DNA of 64,000 nucleotides, taken from Flavobacterium ginsenosidimutans (lineage in GTDB: Bacteria > Bacteroidota > Bacteroidia > Flavobacteriales > Flavobacteriaceae). Made by a program: the position numbers and the translations under genes. This document shows positions 8,351 through 16,247 of the stretch, in pieces (the first letter of the stretch is position 1; every line of letters begins with the position of its first letter). The notes under the pieces are model-generated. The model was not told where the DNA came from. It saw nothing but the letters and a program-made list of their open reading frames with translations, and made no database searches. The DNA lies in NCBI RefSeq assembly GCF_003254625.1, contig NZ_QJRJ01000078.1:281079-345078 (forward strand). The letters run 5' to 3'.

Positions 8351-9547
8351 ATGGGACTACGAAAAACAATATTTGGACGTCAAAAGGTCAAGTCTAATAC
8401 TTTTATAGGTGGTGTCGCTGGTACTATTAATACGCCATCGTTACTTGCTTCAAAGCTTGGTATAAATGTTTCTAGAATTAAAGGATATAAAATTGTTGGT
8501 TTAGATATTCAATGCCAAATTACAGGGAATTATGCCGCTGGTGGTTTCGCTAATGATACTTCAATTACATATTTTCATGATTTGGATGGATTAGTTAATT
8601 CTGTTATTTTGGGAGGGTTTCAATATGCTACAAATTTAACATCAGTTAAAATAAAAAATGCTACAATACTAAACAGTTTTTGTTTTAGAGGCACTGCTTT
8701 GATAGGTCAGGATTGTGATTTTAGTTCTATTACCTCAGCCAATATCGAAGCCTTTAATTTACTTGTACCTACATCAAATTCTAAAATATCACTGCCAAAT
8801 TTAATAAGTATTGGCTCAAACGCTTTTAGTGGTCATGTGAATTTTTCTAATAATGTAACCATAGAAGTTCCATTATCATTTAAAACTTCCAATTCTGGAT
8901 TGCCTCATTCAGCATTAACAACTGCTTCTTTAAGAGCAGTAGTAATAAATTATATTGGTTTCACTGATAACAATAGTTATAATACTGAAATAGGCGGTTA
9001 TAGTAATACTTATAGTAATAAAGGATTGTTTGCACAGTTTTTTGGAGTTGGAAGTGGTGCAATTGTAAATTACCATAATGAAGGAGCTAATCTTTGTTTT
9101 GAAATTTTAGTAAATTATAATTTGAGGAGTTTTACATCAGATAGCACTATTACTCACTTTTTTGATTTTGACGGTCGAGTATTATCAATTGCTTGGGGAG
9201 GATTTCAATATTGCACAAACTTTAAAAATATTAGAGTTAAAAATGTTACATCATTAAGCAGTTTTCAATTTCGATCTTCAGGTTTGGTCTTTGATAATAG
9301 TGATTTAAGTTCTGTAATTACTGTTGGAACAGAAGCTTTCTTAGGATGTACTTCGATTCTCTTTATAACATTGCCATTAGTTACCAATCTAGGAGGCAAT
9401 AGTGCAAGCAATAACGTATTTACTAATATAAAAACTGGCGCGACAATTACAGTCCCAATTGCATTGCAAACAATTAATTCAGGAGCTCCAGATGGCGATT
9501 TGGTTTATGCATCAGGAACGAGAGGAGCTACAATTATCTACGTATAA
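8351..9547 (+). CDS. Leucine-rich-repeat (BspA-like) tip or surface-recognition protein
   Basis: This is a 398-residue protein starting 3 bases after the short fibre gene, certainly co-transcribed. After a basic start (MGLRKTIFGRQKVK) it consists of two tandem halves of about 190 residues. Each half has 'ITYFHDLDG' / 'ITHFFDFDG', 'WGGFQYCTNF' / 'LGGFQYATNL', then '(V)KNAT.L.SFCFRG' / 'VKNVTSLSSFQFRS', and ends with 'TI.VP...KT.NSG.P...L' plus '(V)VINYI' / 'TIIYV'. The spacing of Leu, Phe and Ile ('TSIGSNAF'-like steps) recalls BspA-type leucine-rich repeats, used by Bacteroidota for binding surfaces. No signal peptide is present, so it is probably a particle component, not a secreted adhesin. 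The tip role is inferred; the binding partner is unknown. Confidence 0.6.
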   Translation: MGLRKTIFGRQKVKSNTFIGGVAGTINTPSLLASKLGINVSRIKGYKIVGLDIQCQITGNYAAGGFANDTSITYFHDLDGLVNSVILGGFQYATNLTSVKIKNATILNSFCFRGTALIGQDCDFSSITSANIEAFNLLVPTSNSKISLPNLISIGSNAFSGHVNFSNNVTIEVPLSFKTSNSGLPHSALTTASLRAVVINYIGFTDNNSYNTEIGGYSNTYSNKGLFAQFFGVGSGAIVNYHNEGANLCFEILVNYNLRSFTSDSTITHFFDFDGRVLSIAWGGFQYCTNFKNIRVKNVTSLSSFQFRSSGLVFDNSDLSSVITVGTEAFLGCTSILFITLPLVTNLGGNSASNNVFTNIKTGATITVPIALQTINSGAPDGDLVYASGTRGATIIYV

Positions 9548-9664
9548 TTATGAATGGCTAAACCAATACATCTCTGATTTTGGACAAATATCTAATAACA
9601 CGAAAATCCAAACATCAATTCCATAAAAATAATACTTATTAAACACTTACATTTTTTTAAATTT

Positions 9665-9694
9665 AAAAGTCTCAATATTCTTATTGAGACTTTT
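9665..9694 (+). terminator. Strong intrinsic terminator closing the tail cluster
   Basis: Arms 9665-9677 (AAAAGTCTCAATA) and 9682-9694 (TATTGAGACTTTT) pair perfectly over 13 bp around a TTCT loop and are followed by more T residues. This is the clearest plus-strand terminator of the region, about 120 bases after the last tail gene. Confidence 0.85.
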
Positions 9695-9739
9695 TTTATT
9701 AACATCAAAATTATTTTTTTAATTAAAACTTCAATAAAA

Positions 9740-9763
9740 AACCGCAATTCAAAAATTGCGGTT
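9740..9763 (-). terminator. Terminator of the dsbD unit
   Basis: A 10-bp perfect stem (AACCGCAATT / AATTGCGGTT, loop CAAA). On the minus strand it is followed by TTTTTATTG, so it ends transcription of the minus-strand gene that stops at 9826. Together with the plus-strand terminator at 9665 it separates two convergent units. Confidence 0.8.
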
Positions 9764-9825
9764 AAATTATATAAACAGCTTTCTAATGAATATAACCCAC
9801 ATTTCAGTTACTATTCTAAAAACAT

Positions 9826-11832
9826 TTACCTCTTAAACTTCCCAACCCCACTCTGCAACCAACCATAATACTCCTCAACATTCGGATTATAAGCCGATGG
9901 TTCTGTTAAATTAGCGCTTTTATGATCCACAATTACATAAAACGGCTGTGCATTTGCTTTGTAGGTTTTAATCTGTAAATCGCTCCATTTGTTGCCAATG
10001 GTTTTGATTCTTTTTCCTGTAGTTTCAGAAGTAAATTGTTCGCTTTCTGGAAGTTCTTTTTTATCGTCAACATAAAGCGAAATCAAAACAACATCATTGT
10101 TTAAAACTCCCAAAACTTTAGGATCTGACCAAACTAGTTCTTCCATTTTTCTGCAGTTTACGCAGGCATATCCCGTAAAATCTAACAAAACTGGTTTCCC
10201 TACTTTTTTTGCATATTCCATTCCTTTATCATAATCATGAAATGTGATAATATTTTGCGGTCCGTGTTCTGCTCCTTCTGGCAACGAACCTGTTATTTTT
10301 AACTCGGAATTACCTGAAATTCCAAGTCCGTTTGGCGATTCACTATATTGCATCGGAGGTGGAAATCCGCTGATTAATTTTAATGGAGCGCCCCAAAGTC
10401 CTGGAATCAAATAAATCGTGAAACTTAAAACGATCAATCCAAAACCTAATCTTCCTACTGAAATATGATTTAAAGGAGAATCATGCGGCAAAGTGATTTT
10501 TCCAAATAAATAAAAAGCCAGCATTCCGAAAACCGCAATCCAAATAGCAAGGAAAACTTCTCTTTCTAACCAATGTAATTGTAAAACTAAATCGGCATTT
10601 GATAAAAATTTAAAAGCCAAAGCCAATTCTAAAAATCCTAAAACCACTTTTACCGTATTCAACCATCCGCCAGATTTTGGTAATGCATTTAACCAGCCTG
10701 GAAAAGCCGCAAATAATGAAAACGGTAATGCAATTGCAATCGAAAATCCTAACATTCCAACAATTGGCGCAATTCCGCCTTTTGAAGCCGCTTCGACCAA
10801 TAAAGTTCCTACAATTGGGCCTGTGCACGAGAATGATACAATGGCTAAAGCCAAAGCCATAAAGAAAATCCCAATTAATCCTCCTCTATCTGCCTGCGAA
10901 TCTACTTTATTGGCTAATGAACTTGGCAATACAATTTCAAAAGCGCCCAAAAATGAACAAGCAAAAACAACCAATAAAATAAAGAAAATCAAATTGAACC
11001 AAACGTTTGTTGAAAGTGCATTTAAAGAATCCGCACCAAAAACAGCCGTCACAATTGAACCTAATAAAACGTAAATAATTACGATTGAAATTCCGTAAAT
11101 CATTGCATTTCTAATTCCCGCCGCTTTTGTTTTACTTTGTTTCGTAAAATAACTCACCGTCATCGGAATCATTGGGAAAACACAAGGCGTTAGCAATGCT
11201 GCAAATCCTGATAAAAAAGCCAAAATAAAAATTGTTAGCAATCCTCTAGATTCTGTTTTCTTTGGCGAACTCACAATTTCTTTCGAAGTTTTTTCTTCTG
11301 TCTGTGAAACCGTTTTTTCTTCTGAAATTACCGAATCTTTTTTAACGATCGGAGTTTCTTCGGCAGAAGCCAATTTCTTTTCGGTCGGAATTTTAAATGT
11401 TAATTCTTCTGAAGTTGGCGGTAAGCAATTGCTGTCATCACAAACCATAAATTCAACTTCTCCCGCAATATTCGAAATGTCATCTGAAGTAAATTTAATT
11501 TTTTGTGTAAAAAGTGCTTTATCTTCAAAATATTTAATTTTCATATCGAAGATTTTATCAACCACTTCATGTCCTTTTTCTTCGGTTGTTTTTCTAATTA
11601 ATTCGAAATTTTTCTTCGGATTTTTGAAAGTAAAAGCAGTTCTTGAAGGTCCGCCTTCTTCAATATATTGTCCGTATAAATGCCAGCCCGATTGAATCAC
11701 GGCCTGTGCTTTTAAAATATACTCTTTATCTGAAACTTTTTCTACATATGTGCTCCATTTCACCGGATTGTACATTTGTCCAAACGTACTTGCAGAAAAA
11801 AACAACAGTAATGTTATTGCGATGTTTTTCAT
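9826..11832 (-). CDS. dsbD: Thiol:disulfide interchange protein DsbD
   Basis: This 668-residue inner-membrane protein passes electrons from cytoplasmic thioredoxin to periplasmic or lipoprotein thiol reductases. After a signal peptide (MKNIAITLLLFFSASTFG) comes the N-terminal periplasmic domain with a Cys pair (C131, C136, in VCDDSNCLPP), then a charged linker, then about eight membrane segments (about 197-480) holding the redox cysteines C217 (LTPCVFP) and C336 (FSCTGP), and a C-terminal thioredoxin domain with CVNC at 557-560. All three redox modules are intact and the length suits the family. It is the last gene of a minus-strand series with two TlpA-like proteins and an M16 peptidase, so it probably supplies reductant to those TlpA domains. 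A terminator-like hairpin lies just upstream of its start (11854-11882). Confidence 0.93.
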   Translation of the reverse strand: MKNIAITLLLFFSASTFGQMYNPVKWSTYVEKVSDKEYILKAQAVIQSGWHLYGQYIEEGGPSRTAFTFKNPKKNFELIRKTTEEKGHEVVDKIFDMKIKYFEDKALFTQKIKFTSDDISNIAGEVEFMVCDDSNCLPPTSEELTFKIPTEKKLASAEETPIVKKDSVISEEKTVSQTEEKTSKEIVSSPKKTESRGLLTIFILAFLSGFAALLTPCVFPMIPMTVSYFTKQSKTKAAGIRNAMIYGISIVIIYVLLGSIVTAVFGADSLNALSTNVWFNLIFFILLVVFACSFLGAFEIVLPSSLANKVDSQADRGGLIGIFFMALALAIVSFSCTGPIVGTLLVEAASKGGIAPIVGMLGFSIAIALPFSLFAAFPGWLNALPKSGGWLNTVKVVLGFLELALAFKFLSNADLVLQLHWLEREVFLAIWIAVFGMLAFYLFGKITLPHDSPLNHISVGRLGFGLIVLSFTIYLIPGLWGAPLKLISGFPPPMQYSESPNGLGISGNSELKITGSLPEGAEHGPQNIITFHDYDKGMEYAKKVGKPVLLDFTGYACVNCRKMEELVWSDPKVLGVLNNDVVLISLYVDDKKELPESEQFTSETTGKRIKTIGNKWSDLQIKTYKANAQPFYVIVDHKSANLTEPSAYNPNVEEYYGWLQSGVGKFKR

Positions 11833-11853
11833 TGTTTTGGTTTAAGGTTTAAA

Positions 11854-11882
11854 AAAAGAGCTGTCGGCAAAACAGCTCTTTT
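11854..11882 (-). terminator. Intrinsic terminator-like hairpin 22 bases upstream of dsbD
   Basis: Arms AAAAGAGCTGT (11854-11864) and ACAGCTCTTTT (11872-11882), perfect 11 bp, loop CGGCAAA. On the minus strand a run of U residues (from A7 at 11851-11857) follows directly. The dsbD ATG is at 11832, too close for a separate promoter, so it may act as an attenuator between the M16 peptidase and dsbD. Confidence 0.7.
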
Positions 11883-11968
11883 GGTCTTTCACAGAAAATG
11901 GCTTACTAATTCAGATTCTAAAATGAAATAATGAAAGACGACTATTAAAAATTGTTGGTTTTAGTTTT

Positions 11969-12044
11969 CAGTCGCAGTCGCAGTCGCAGTCGCAGTCGCA
12001 GTCGCAGTCGCAGTCGCAGTCGCAGTCGCAGTCGCAGTCGCAGT
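11969..12044. repeat. (CAGTCG)12.7 hexanucleotide microsatellite
   Basis: Seventy-six bases made of perfect CAGTCG units, about 12.7 copies, with no interruption that I can find. It lies between the M16 peptidase stop and dsbD start. Related hexamers (GAGACT) follow at 12092-12120, and the same two hexamers recur at the next two gene junctions upstream in the operon. Confidence 0.95.
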
Positions 12045-12048
12045 GTAT

Positions 12049-12081
12049 AACTTTGTCAAAGTTTTAAACTTTGACAAAGTT
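12049..12081. repeat. 33-bp palindrome, family C (ACTTTGTCAAAGT type), copy 1
   Basis: AACTTTGTCAAAGTTT and AAACTTTGACAAAGTT form a nearly complete palindrome; each half is itself partly palindromic. The same 33 bases recur at 41189-41221 with one central change, and a degenerate copy lies at 27685-27716. Confidence 0.85.
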
Positions 12082-12091
12082 GTTTTTCCTA

Positions 12092-12120
12092 ACTGAGACT
12101 GAGACTGAAAACTGAGACTA
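12092..12120. repeat. GAGACT hexamer repeat directly after the M16 gene
   Basis: ACTGAGACTGAGACTG followed by AAAACTGAGACT, i.e. GAGACT units like those at 14962-14988 and 16213-16228. It ends five bases before the stop codon end of the M16 peptidase. Confidence 0.8.
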
Positions 12121-12124
12121 AAAA

Positions 12125-14914
12125 CTACTTCAAAGGATTCCCATCTTTATCAAGAGAACCCGATTTGATGACAATCATTTTATCCAATTGAACGTATTTC
12201 TTGATTGCATCGTTTACTTGTTGTAAAGTTGCTTTTTGAATATCGTTTGGATATTGTTCGATGTAATTTGGCTCTAAACCTCTTTCGATAAAACTCAAAA
12301 TCGTTCTTGCCATTCCGTTTGTGGTTGACATTCCAACTTTAAAACTTCCAATTAAATTGGTTTTCTTATTTTCTAATTCCTCAGCTGTAATTCCGTCTTT
12401 TACCCATTTATTTACCTGAACCATTGTAGCGTCAAGGCCTTTTTGAAATAAATTCGGATTGAAAGATGCGTTTACAAACCAATAACCTCCAGTTTCAATA
12501 TTTCCTCCTAAACCAGAAGAAATGCTATATGTTAAACCGTCGTTATCGCGAACAGTTTGCATTAAACGACCAGCAAATCCAGCGCCTAAAGTATAATTTC
12601 CAATGTAAAAAGGAATATAATCTGCATCGGCTCTTTTTAAACCTGTAAATTGTCCAATATACAATTCGGCACTTGGTTTTTCTGGAATTGTAACTACTTC
12701 TGTTTTTGCTGCTGATTTTGAAGCTTCTTCAAATTTTAGTTTTTCAGTAACTCCACCATTCCAATTTTTGAATGATTTTTTTAATGATGCGTTTAAGTTT
12801 GCTCCTTCTGTATCTCCCACAATTACCAAACGCATTGAAGCCGTTCCAAAATATTTTTTATGAAAAGCTTTCACTTCATCCAAAGTTGCGTTTTTAATAT
12901 TCGCAATATTATCTTCAACACTTAAACTGTAATTTGGATTTCCTTTTGGATAAATTGCCTGAGATAAAGCAATGTCTCCTCTTTCGCCTGGATCATTTAA
13001 ATCTTGCTGTGTATTTCCAATAAATTGCTGTTTTAAATTTTCGAATTCTTTAGCATCAAACAATGGATTTCTCAATTCTTCAGCCAATAAAGTAATTACT
13101 TGATCTAAGTCTTTTTTCAAACATTTAAATCCTATATTGATTTTGAAAGTCGAAGCATTTACGTTTAAAGTAACTCCTAATTTTTGAAGTTTTTCTGAAA
13201 ATTTAAACTTATCATTCAACGTTGTTCCTTTTGACAACATTGCTGCCGTTAAAGCTGGAATAACATCATTTTTAGTTTCGCTTGCATAATTTCCTAACGA
13301 AAGACTTGCTGCGATCGTAACAAAATCTTTAGCTGAAGTTTTTACTGAAACCACATCAATTCCATATACTTTTTCTCTCTTGAAAGCAGAAGCTGATTTT
13401 TCTATCAAAGTTTCTTCAGAAATAAATTCTTCTGTAGTATTTTTTAGTGAAAATGAATCTGCTGTACTTTCTTCATGAATATGTTCATTTTCTGGATGTC
13501 TGTAATAAAACGGACCATTTTCTTCGATAAAATTATTTGCTTGAGCTTGATCTTTATTTTGAGAACCCGCTTGTTTCGGAATAAAATATCCTGTCGTACT
13601 TTGGTCTTCAACCAAATATTTATTCGCAACTCGCAAAACATCGGCAGGAGTTACTTTTTTCAATCGGTCAACTCCTGTAATATAATCTGTCCAGTCGCCA
13701 GCAGCAATCGCTTCATTTAATGCCGATGCAATTACTCCAGAACCATCGCGAGCTAAGATTGTCTGCGCACTGATTTTTGCCACAACACGATTTACCTCAT
13801 CTTGAGTTACACCTTCTTTCTGAATTTTAGCTACAACTTCGCTGATTTTAGCATCAATATCTTCGTGTTTTGAAGTAGTTGGAAAACCAACTCCAATTGT
13901 GAAAAGTCCAACTTCTTTAAAGTTTGTAGCACTTGCGTAAGAATAAATTCCTAAACGAGTGTCAACGAAAGTTTTGTTTAAAATTGCTGAAGGTCCAGAA
14001 CCGATAATCTGAGCTAGAATACTTAAAGCTGGAAGATCTTCGTGTAAAGCTCCAGGAATTTTATAGGCTTTATTTACAACGCCCAATTCTCCAGGTTTTT
14101 TCACCACAATTTTACGCGCGCCATATTGCTGAGGCTCTTCTGTATAAGGCTGAGGCATTACTTTTGGCGCTTTTGTAATTTTCCCGAAATATTTCTCGAT
14201 TAATTCAAAAACATTCTCTTTTTTGAAATCTCCAATTATGGTTAAAGTCGCATTATCTGGCCAATAATATGTATTATAGAAATTCTTTAAAACTTCAATT
14301 GGAGCGTTTTCAATATCCGATTTCCATCCAATTGTCGAATGATGATATGGATGCGCAATATATGCAGAAGCCCAGATTTCTTTATCTAATAAAGCATTCG
14401 GATTATTTTCGCCACGTTCAAATTCATTACGAACAACCGTCATTTCTGCTTCTTTATCTTCTTTTGTCAATAAAGAATTACGCATTCTGTCGGCTTCAAT
14501 TTGAAGTGCCAATTCGATTTTATCACTCGGAAGTGTTTCAAAATAATTCGTACGATCGTACCAGGTTGTAGCATTTAATTGTGCTCCTGTATTTTGTAAA
14601 ACATCAGTAATTGTGTTTCCATTTTTCTTGTTGAAAGTTGGAGTTCCTTTAAACATTAAATGTTCTAAAAGGTGCGTTGATCCTGTGTTTCCTAAAACCT
14701 CATGTTTAGAACCTACACGATATACAATTTGTACAGTTGCAACTGGCGAAGCATTGTCTTGCAAAAGCAAAACATTCATTCCGTTTGGCTGATATAAATA
14801 TTCTTCGATTCCGCCTAATTCTTTAATTTTCTTAAAATTTACGGATTTATTCTGCGCTGACATAAAGGCGCAAAAAGCTAATGAGCAATAGCCCAGAAAG
14901 ATGTATTTTTTCAT
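12125..14914 (-). CDS. M16 family zinc metallopeptidase (pitrilysin/insulinase type), two-domain
   Basis: This 929-residue exported peptidase has a signal peptide (MKKYIFLGYCSLAFCAFMSA). The inverted zinc motif HLLEH is at residues 81-85, and E164 (in VRNEFER) is the likely third ligand. The C-terminal half holds the second, inactive M16 domain, including the family phrase 'YTLGAGFAGRLMQTVRDNDG' followed by LTYSISSG. Its length is that of fused two-domain M16 proteins, which form a closed chamber and cut short unfolded peptides. It lies between TlpA-like genes and dsbD in a unit headed by an STN-type SusC/SusD importer, which suggests that imported or periplasmic peptides are degraded. CAGTCG/GAGACT repeats lie on both sides, so transcription through these junctions may be discontinuous. 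Peptide substrate unknown. Confidence 0.92.
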   Translation of the reverse strand: MKKYIFLGYCSLAFCAFMSAQNKSVNFKKIKELGGIEEYLYQPNGMNVLLLQDNASPVATVQIVYRVGSKHEVLGNTGSTHLLEHLMFKGTPTFNKKNGNTITDVLQNTGAQLNATTWYDRTNYFETLPSDKIELALQIEADRMRNSLLTKEDKEAEMTVVRNEFERGENNPNALLDKEIWASAYIAHPYHHSTIGWKSDIENAPIEVLKNFYNTYYWPDNATLTIIGDFKKENVFELIEKYFGKITKAPKVMPQPYTEEPQQYGARKIVVKKPGELGVVNKAYKIPGALHEDLPALSILAQIIGSGPSAILNKTFVDTRLGIYSYASATNFKEVGLFTIGVGFPTTSKHEDIDAKISEVVAKIQKEGVTQDEVNRVVAKISAQTILARDGSGVIASALNEAIAAGDWTDYITGVDRLKKVTPADVLRVANKYLVEDQSTTGYFIPKQAGSQNKDQAQANNFIEENGPFYYRHPENEHIHEESTADSFSLKNTTEEFISEETLIEKSASAFKREKVYGIDVVSVKTSAKDFVTIAASLSLGNYASETKNDVIPALTAAMLSKGTTLNDKFKFSEKLQKLGVTLNVNASTFKINIGFKCLKKDLDQVITLLAEELRNPLFDAKEFENLKQQFIGNTQQDLNDPGERGDIALSQAIYPKGNPNYSLSVEDNIANIKNATLDEVKAFHKKYFGTASMRLVIVGDTEGANLNASLKKSFKNWNGGVTEKLKFEEASKSAAKTEVVTIPEKPSAELYIGQFTGLKRADADYIPFYIGNYTLGAGFAGRLMQTVRDNDGLTYSISSGLGGNIETGGYWFVNASFNPNLFQKGLDATMVQVNKWVKDGITAEELENKKTNLIGSFKVGMSTTNGMARTILSFIERGLEPNYIEQYPNDIQKATLQQVNDAIKKYVQLDKMIVIKSGSLDKDGNPLK

Positions 14915-14936
14915 TTTTTTGAGAGATTTTTTCTTG

Positions 14937-15007
14937 AGTTTTCAGTCGCAGTCGCAGTTTTCAGAGACTGAGACTGAGACTGAGACTGAAAACTGCGACT
15001 GAAAACT
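14937..15007. repeat. CAGTCG/GAGACT inverted-repeat element (family E), M16-TlpA junction
   Basis: Arms 14937-14952 (AGTTTTCAGTCGCAGT) and 14992-15007 (ACTGCGACTGAAAACT) are a perfect 16-bp inverted repeat; the loop holds four GAGACT units. It is built from the same two hexamers as the microsatellite at 11969. Confidence 0.9.
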
Positions 15008-15013
15008 AAAAAT

Positions 15014-16147
15014 TTACGATTTGCTGAAAATTTCCTTTAATTTAGATTGCAATTCAGCTTCTCTAAGATTTTTAGCTACTATTTTCCCATCAGGTCCAAT
15101 TAAGTAATTTGTTGGAACCATTTTTACACCATATAAAACAGCTGCTTCATTTTGCCATCCTTTTAAATCCGAAACATGAGTCCAAGTTAGGCCGTCTTTT
15201 TCGATTGCTTTTTCCCAAAGATTCTTTTTATCGTCTAAAGAAACTCCCAAAACATCAAATCCTTTGTCGTGATAGGTTTTGTAAGCCACAACAACATTTG
15301 GATTTTCTTTTCGACATGGTCCGCACCAGCTTGCCCAGAAATCTACTAAAACATATTTCCCTTTGTAATCTGATAATTTCACTACTTTTCCGTTTACATC
15401 AGTTTGCGAAAATTCAGGAGCTGCAACGCCAATTGCTGTTTTTTCGTTAAGATCAATAGAAGCTTTTAATTTTTTTCCGTAGAATGATTTTTGAATTTCT
15501 GGAGATAAAATTCCGTAATATTCTTTTACTTTTTCAGGAGTTCCGTAAGACACAATTCGATCTTCGATTACTAAAGCTCCTCCTAGATTGTCTTTATTTT
15601 TTCTGATGAATTTATCTGTTAGATCATCCGCGAAAGCGCCAAGATCTTTCCATTTTTTATCCATCAAGGTTTGTTGTTCTGGAGTCAATTTTACTTTTCC
15701 GCTTTGTGTCAGCGAATCAGATAATTTATAAATTGGTCCCGCAACTGCTTGTATTTTTTTAAATTCGTTATCGTAGTATGATTTGTAGAATCCGTTTTGA
15801 GTAGCTCCAGTTACTTTAGCTTTAAAAACTGAATCTTTTTTTGCTTCAATAGTAATATCTTCATTATCTAAAAGAAAATATGCTCCGTATTCTTGTCCTT
15901 TTATTTTTAAAGTATGAAATAAAGGCTCTCCCGTTTTTCCATTAAAAGTAAAAGCACCTTCTTTTACTTCAGCAGAATCGATGATTTTTTTATCGCCTTT
16001 TTCATCTGCATATTCCAAATATACTGTTCCTTTATCTAATCCAGCAATTGTTCCGTTGATTGTATATCCTTCTTTTTTTGCACAAGAAGTTACTGCCGTC
16101 GCAAGGGCTAAGGCCAGTAAACCTGATTTTAAAATTGTACTTTTCAT
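15014..16147 (-). CDS. TlpA-like thioredoxin lipoprotein with DUF4369 N-terminal domain
   Basis: This 377-residue lipoprotein has its lipobox cysteine at C22 (AVTSC). Residues about 26-125 form the DUF4369 beta domain common in Bacteroidota redox lipoproteins ('YTINGTIAGLDKGTVYLEY', 'AFTFNGKT'). Residues about 240-375 are an AhpC/TlpA-type thioredoxin domain with WCGPC at 274-278 and the usual cis-proline segment 'KMVPTNYLIGPDGKIV'. It is expected to act as a periplasm-facing thiol-disulfide reductase, kept reduced by DsbD encoded downstream. It is a paralogue of the next gene upstream (16248-17450), from which it is separated by a family E repeat. Substrate unknown; resuscitated partners could be disulfide-containing peptides or proteins brought in by the linked SusC/SusD pair (inference). 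Confidence 0.9.
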   Translation of the reverse strand: MKSTILKSGLLALALATAVTSCAKKEGYTINGTIAGLDKGTVYLEYADEKGDKKIIDSAEVKEGAFTFNGKTGEPLFHTLKIKGQEYGAYFLLDNEDITIEAKKDSVFKAKVTGATQNGFYKSYYDNEFKKIQAVAGPIYKLSDSLTQSGKVKLTPEQQTLMDKKWKDLGAFADDLTDKFIRKNKDNLGGALVIEDRIVSYGTPEKVKEYYGILSPEIQKSFYGKKLKASIDLNEKTAIGVAAPEFSQTDVNGKVVKLSDYKGKYVLVDFWASWCGPCRKENPNVVVAYKTYHDKGFDVLGVSLDDKKNLWEKAIEKDGLTWTHVSDLKGWQNEAAVLYGVKMVPTNYLIGPDGKIVAKNLREAELQSKLKEIFSKS

Positions 16148-16184
16148 GTTATATTTTTTGTTTGTTAGATTGCGATTTTTTTTG

Positions 16185-16240
16185 AGTTTTCAATCGCAAT
16201 TTTCAGTTATCAACTGAGACTGAGACTGAAAACTGCGACT
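16185..16240. repeat. CAGTCG/GAGACT-derived inverted repeat (family E), TlpA-TlpA junction
   Basis: AGTTTTCAATCGCA near 16185 and TGCGACT-like sequence near 16233 pair imperfectly around GAGACT units (16213-16228). It is a decayed version of the element at 14937-15007 and lies between two paralogous TlpA-like genes. Confidence 0.75.
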
Positions 16241-16247
16241 AAAAAAA

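Noticed and set aside
9548..9825. Prophage attachment site or integrase at the right end of the tail cluster
   Set aside because: No tRNA, direct repeat or integrase is visible; the gap holds two terminators only.
11969..12044. CRISPR array
   Set aside because: The unit is 6 bases with no spacers and no cas genes nearby; it is a microsatellite.
13655..13675. Further LacI operators inside genes (near-matches such as CAATCGGTCA at 13.66 kb or CAACCGATTC near 50.2 kb)
   Set aside because: They differ from the exact 10-mer and lie in coding sequence.
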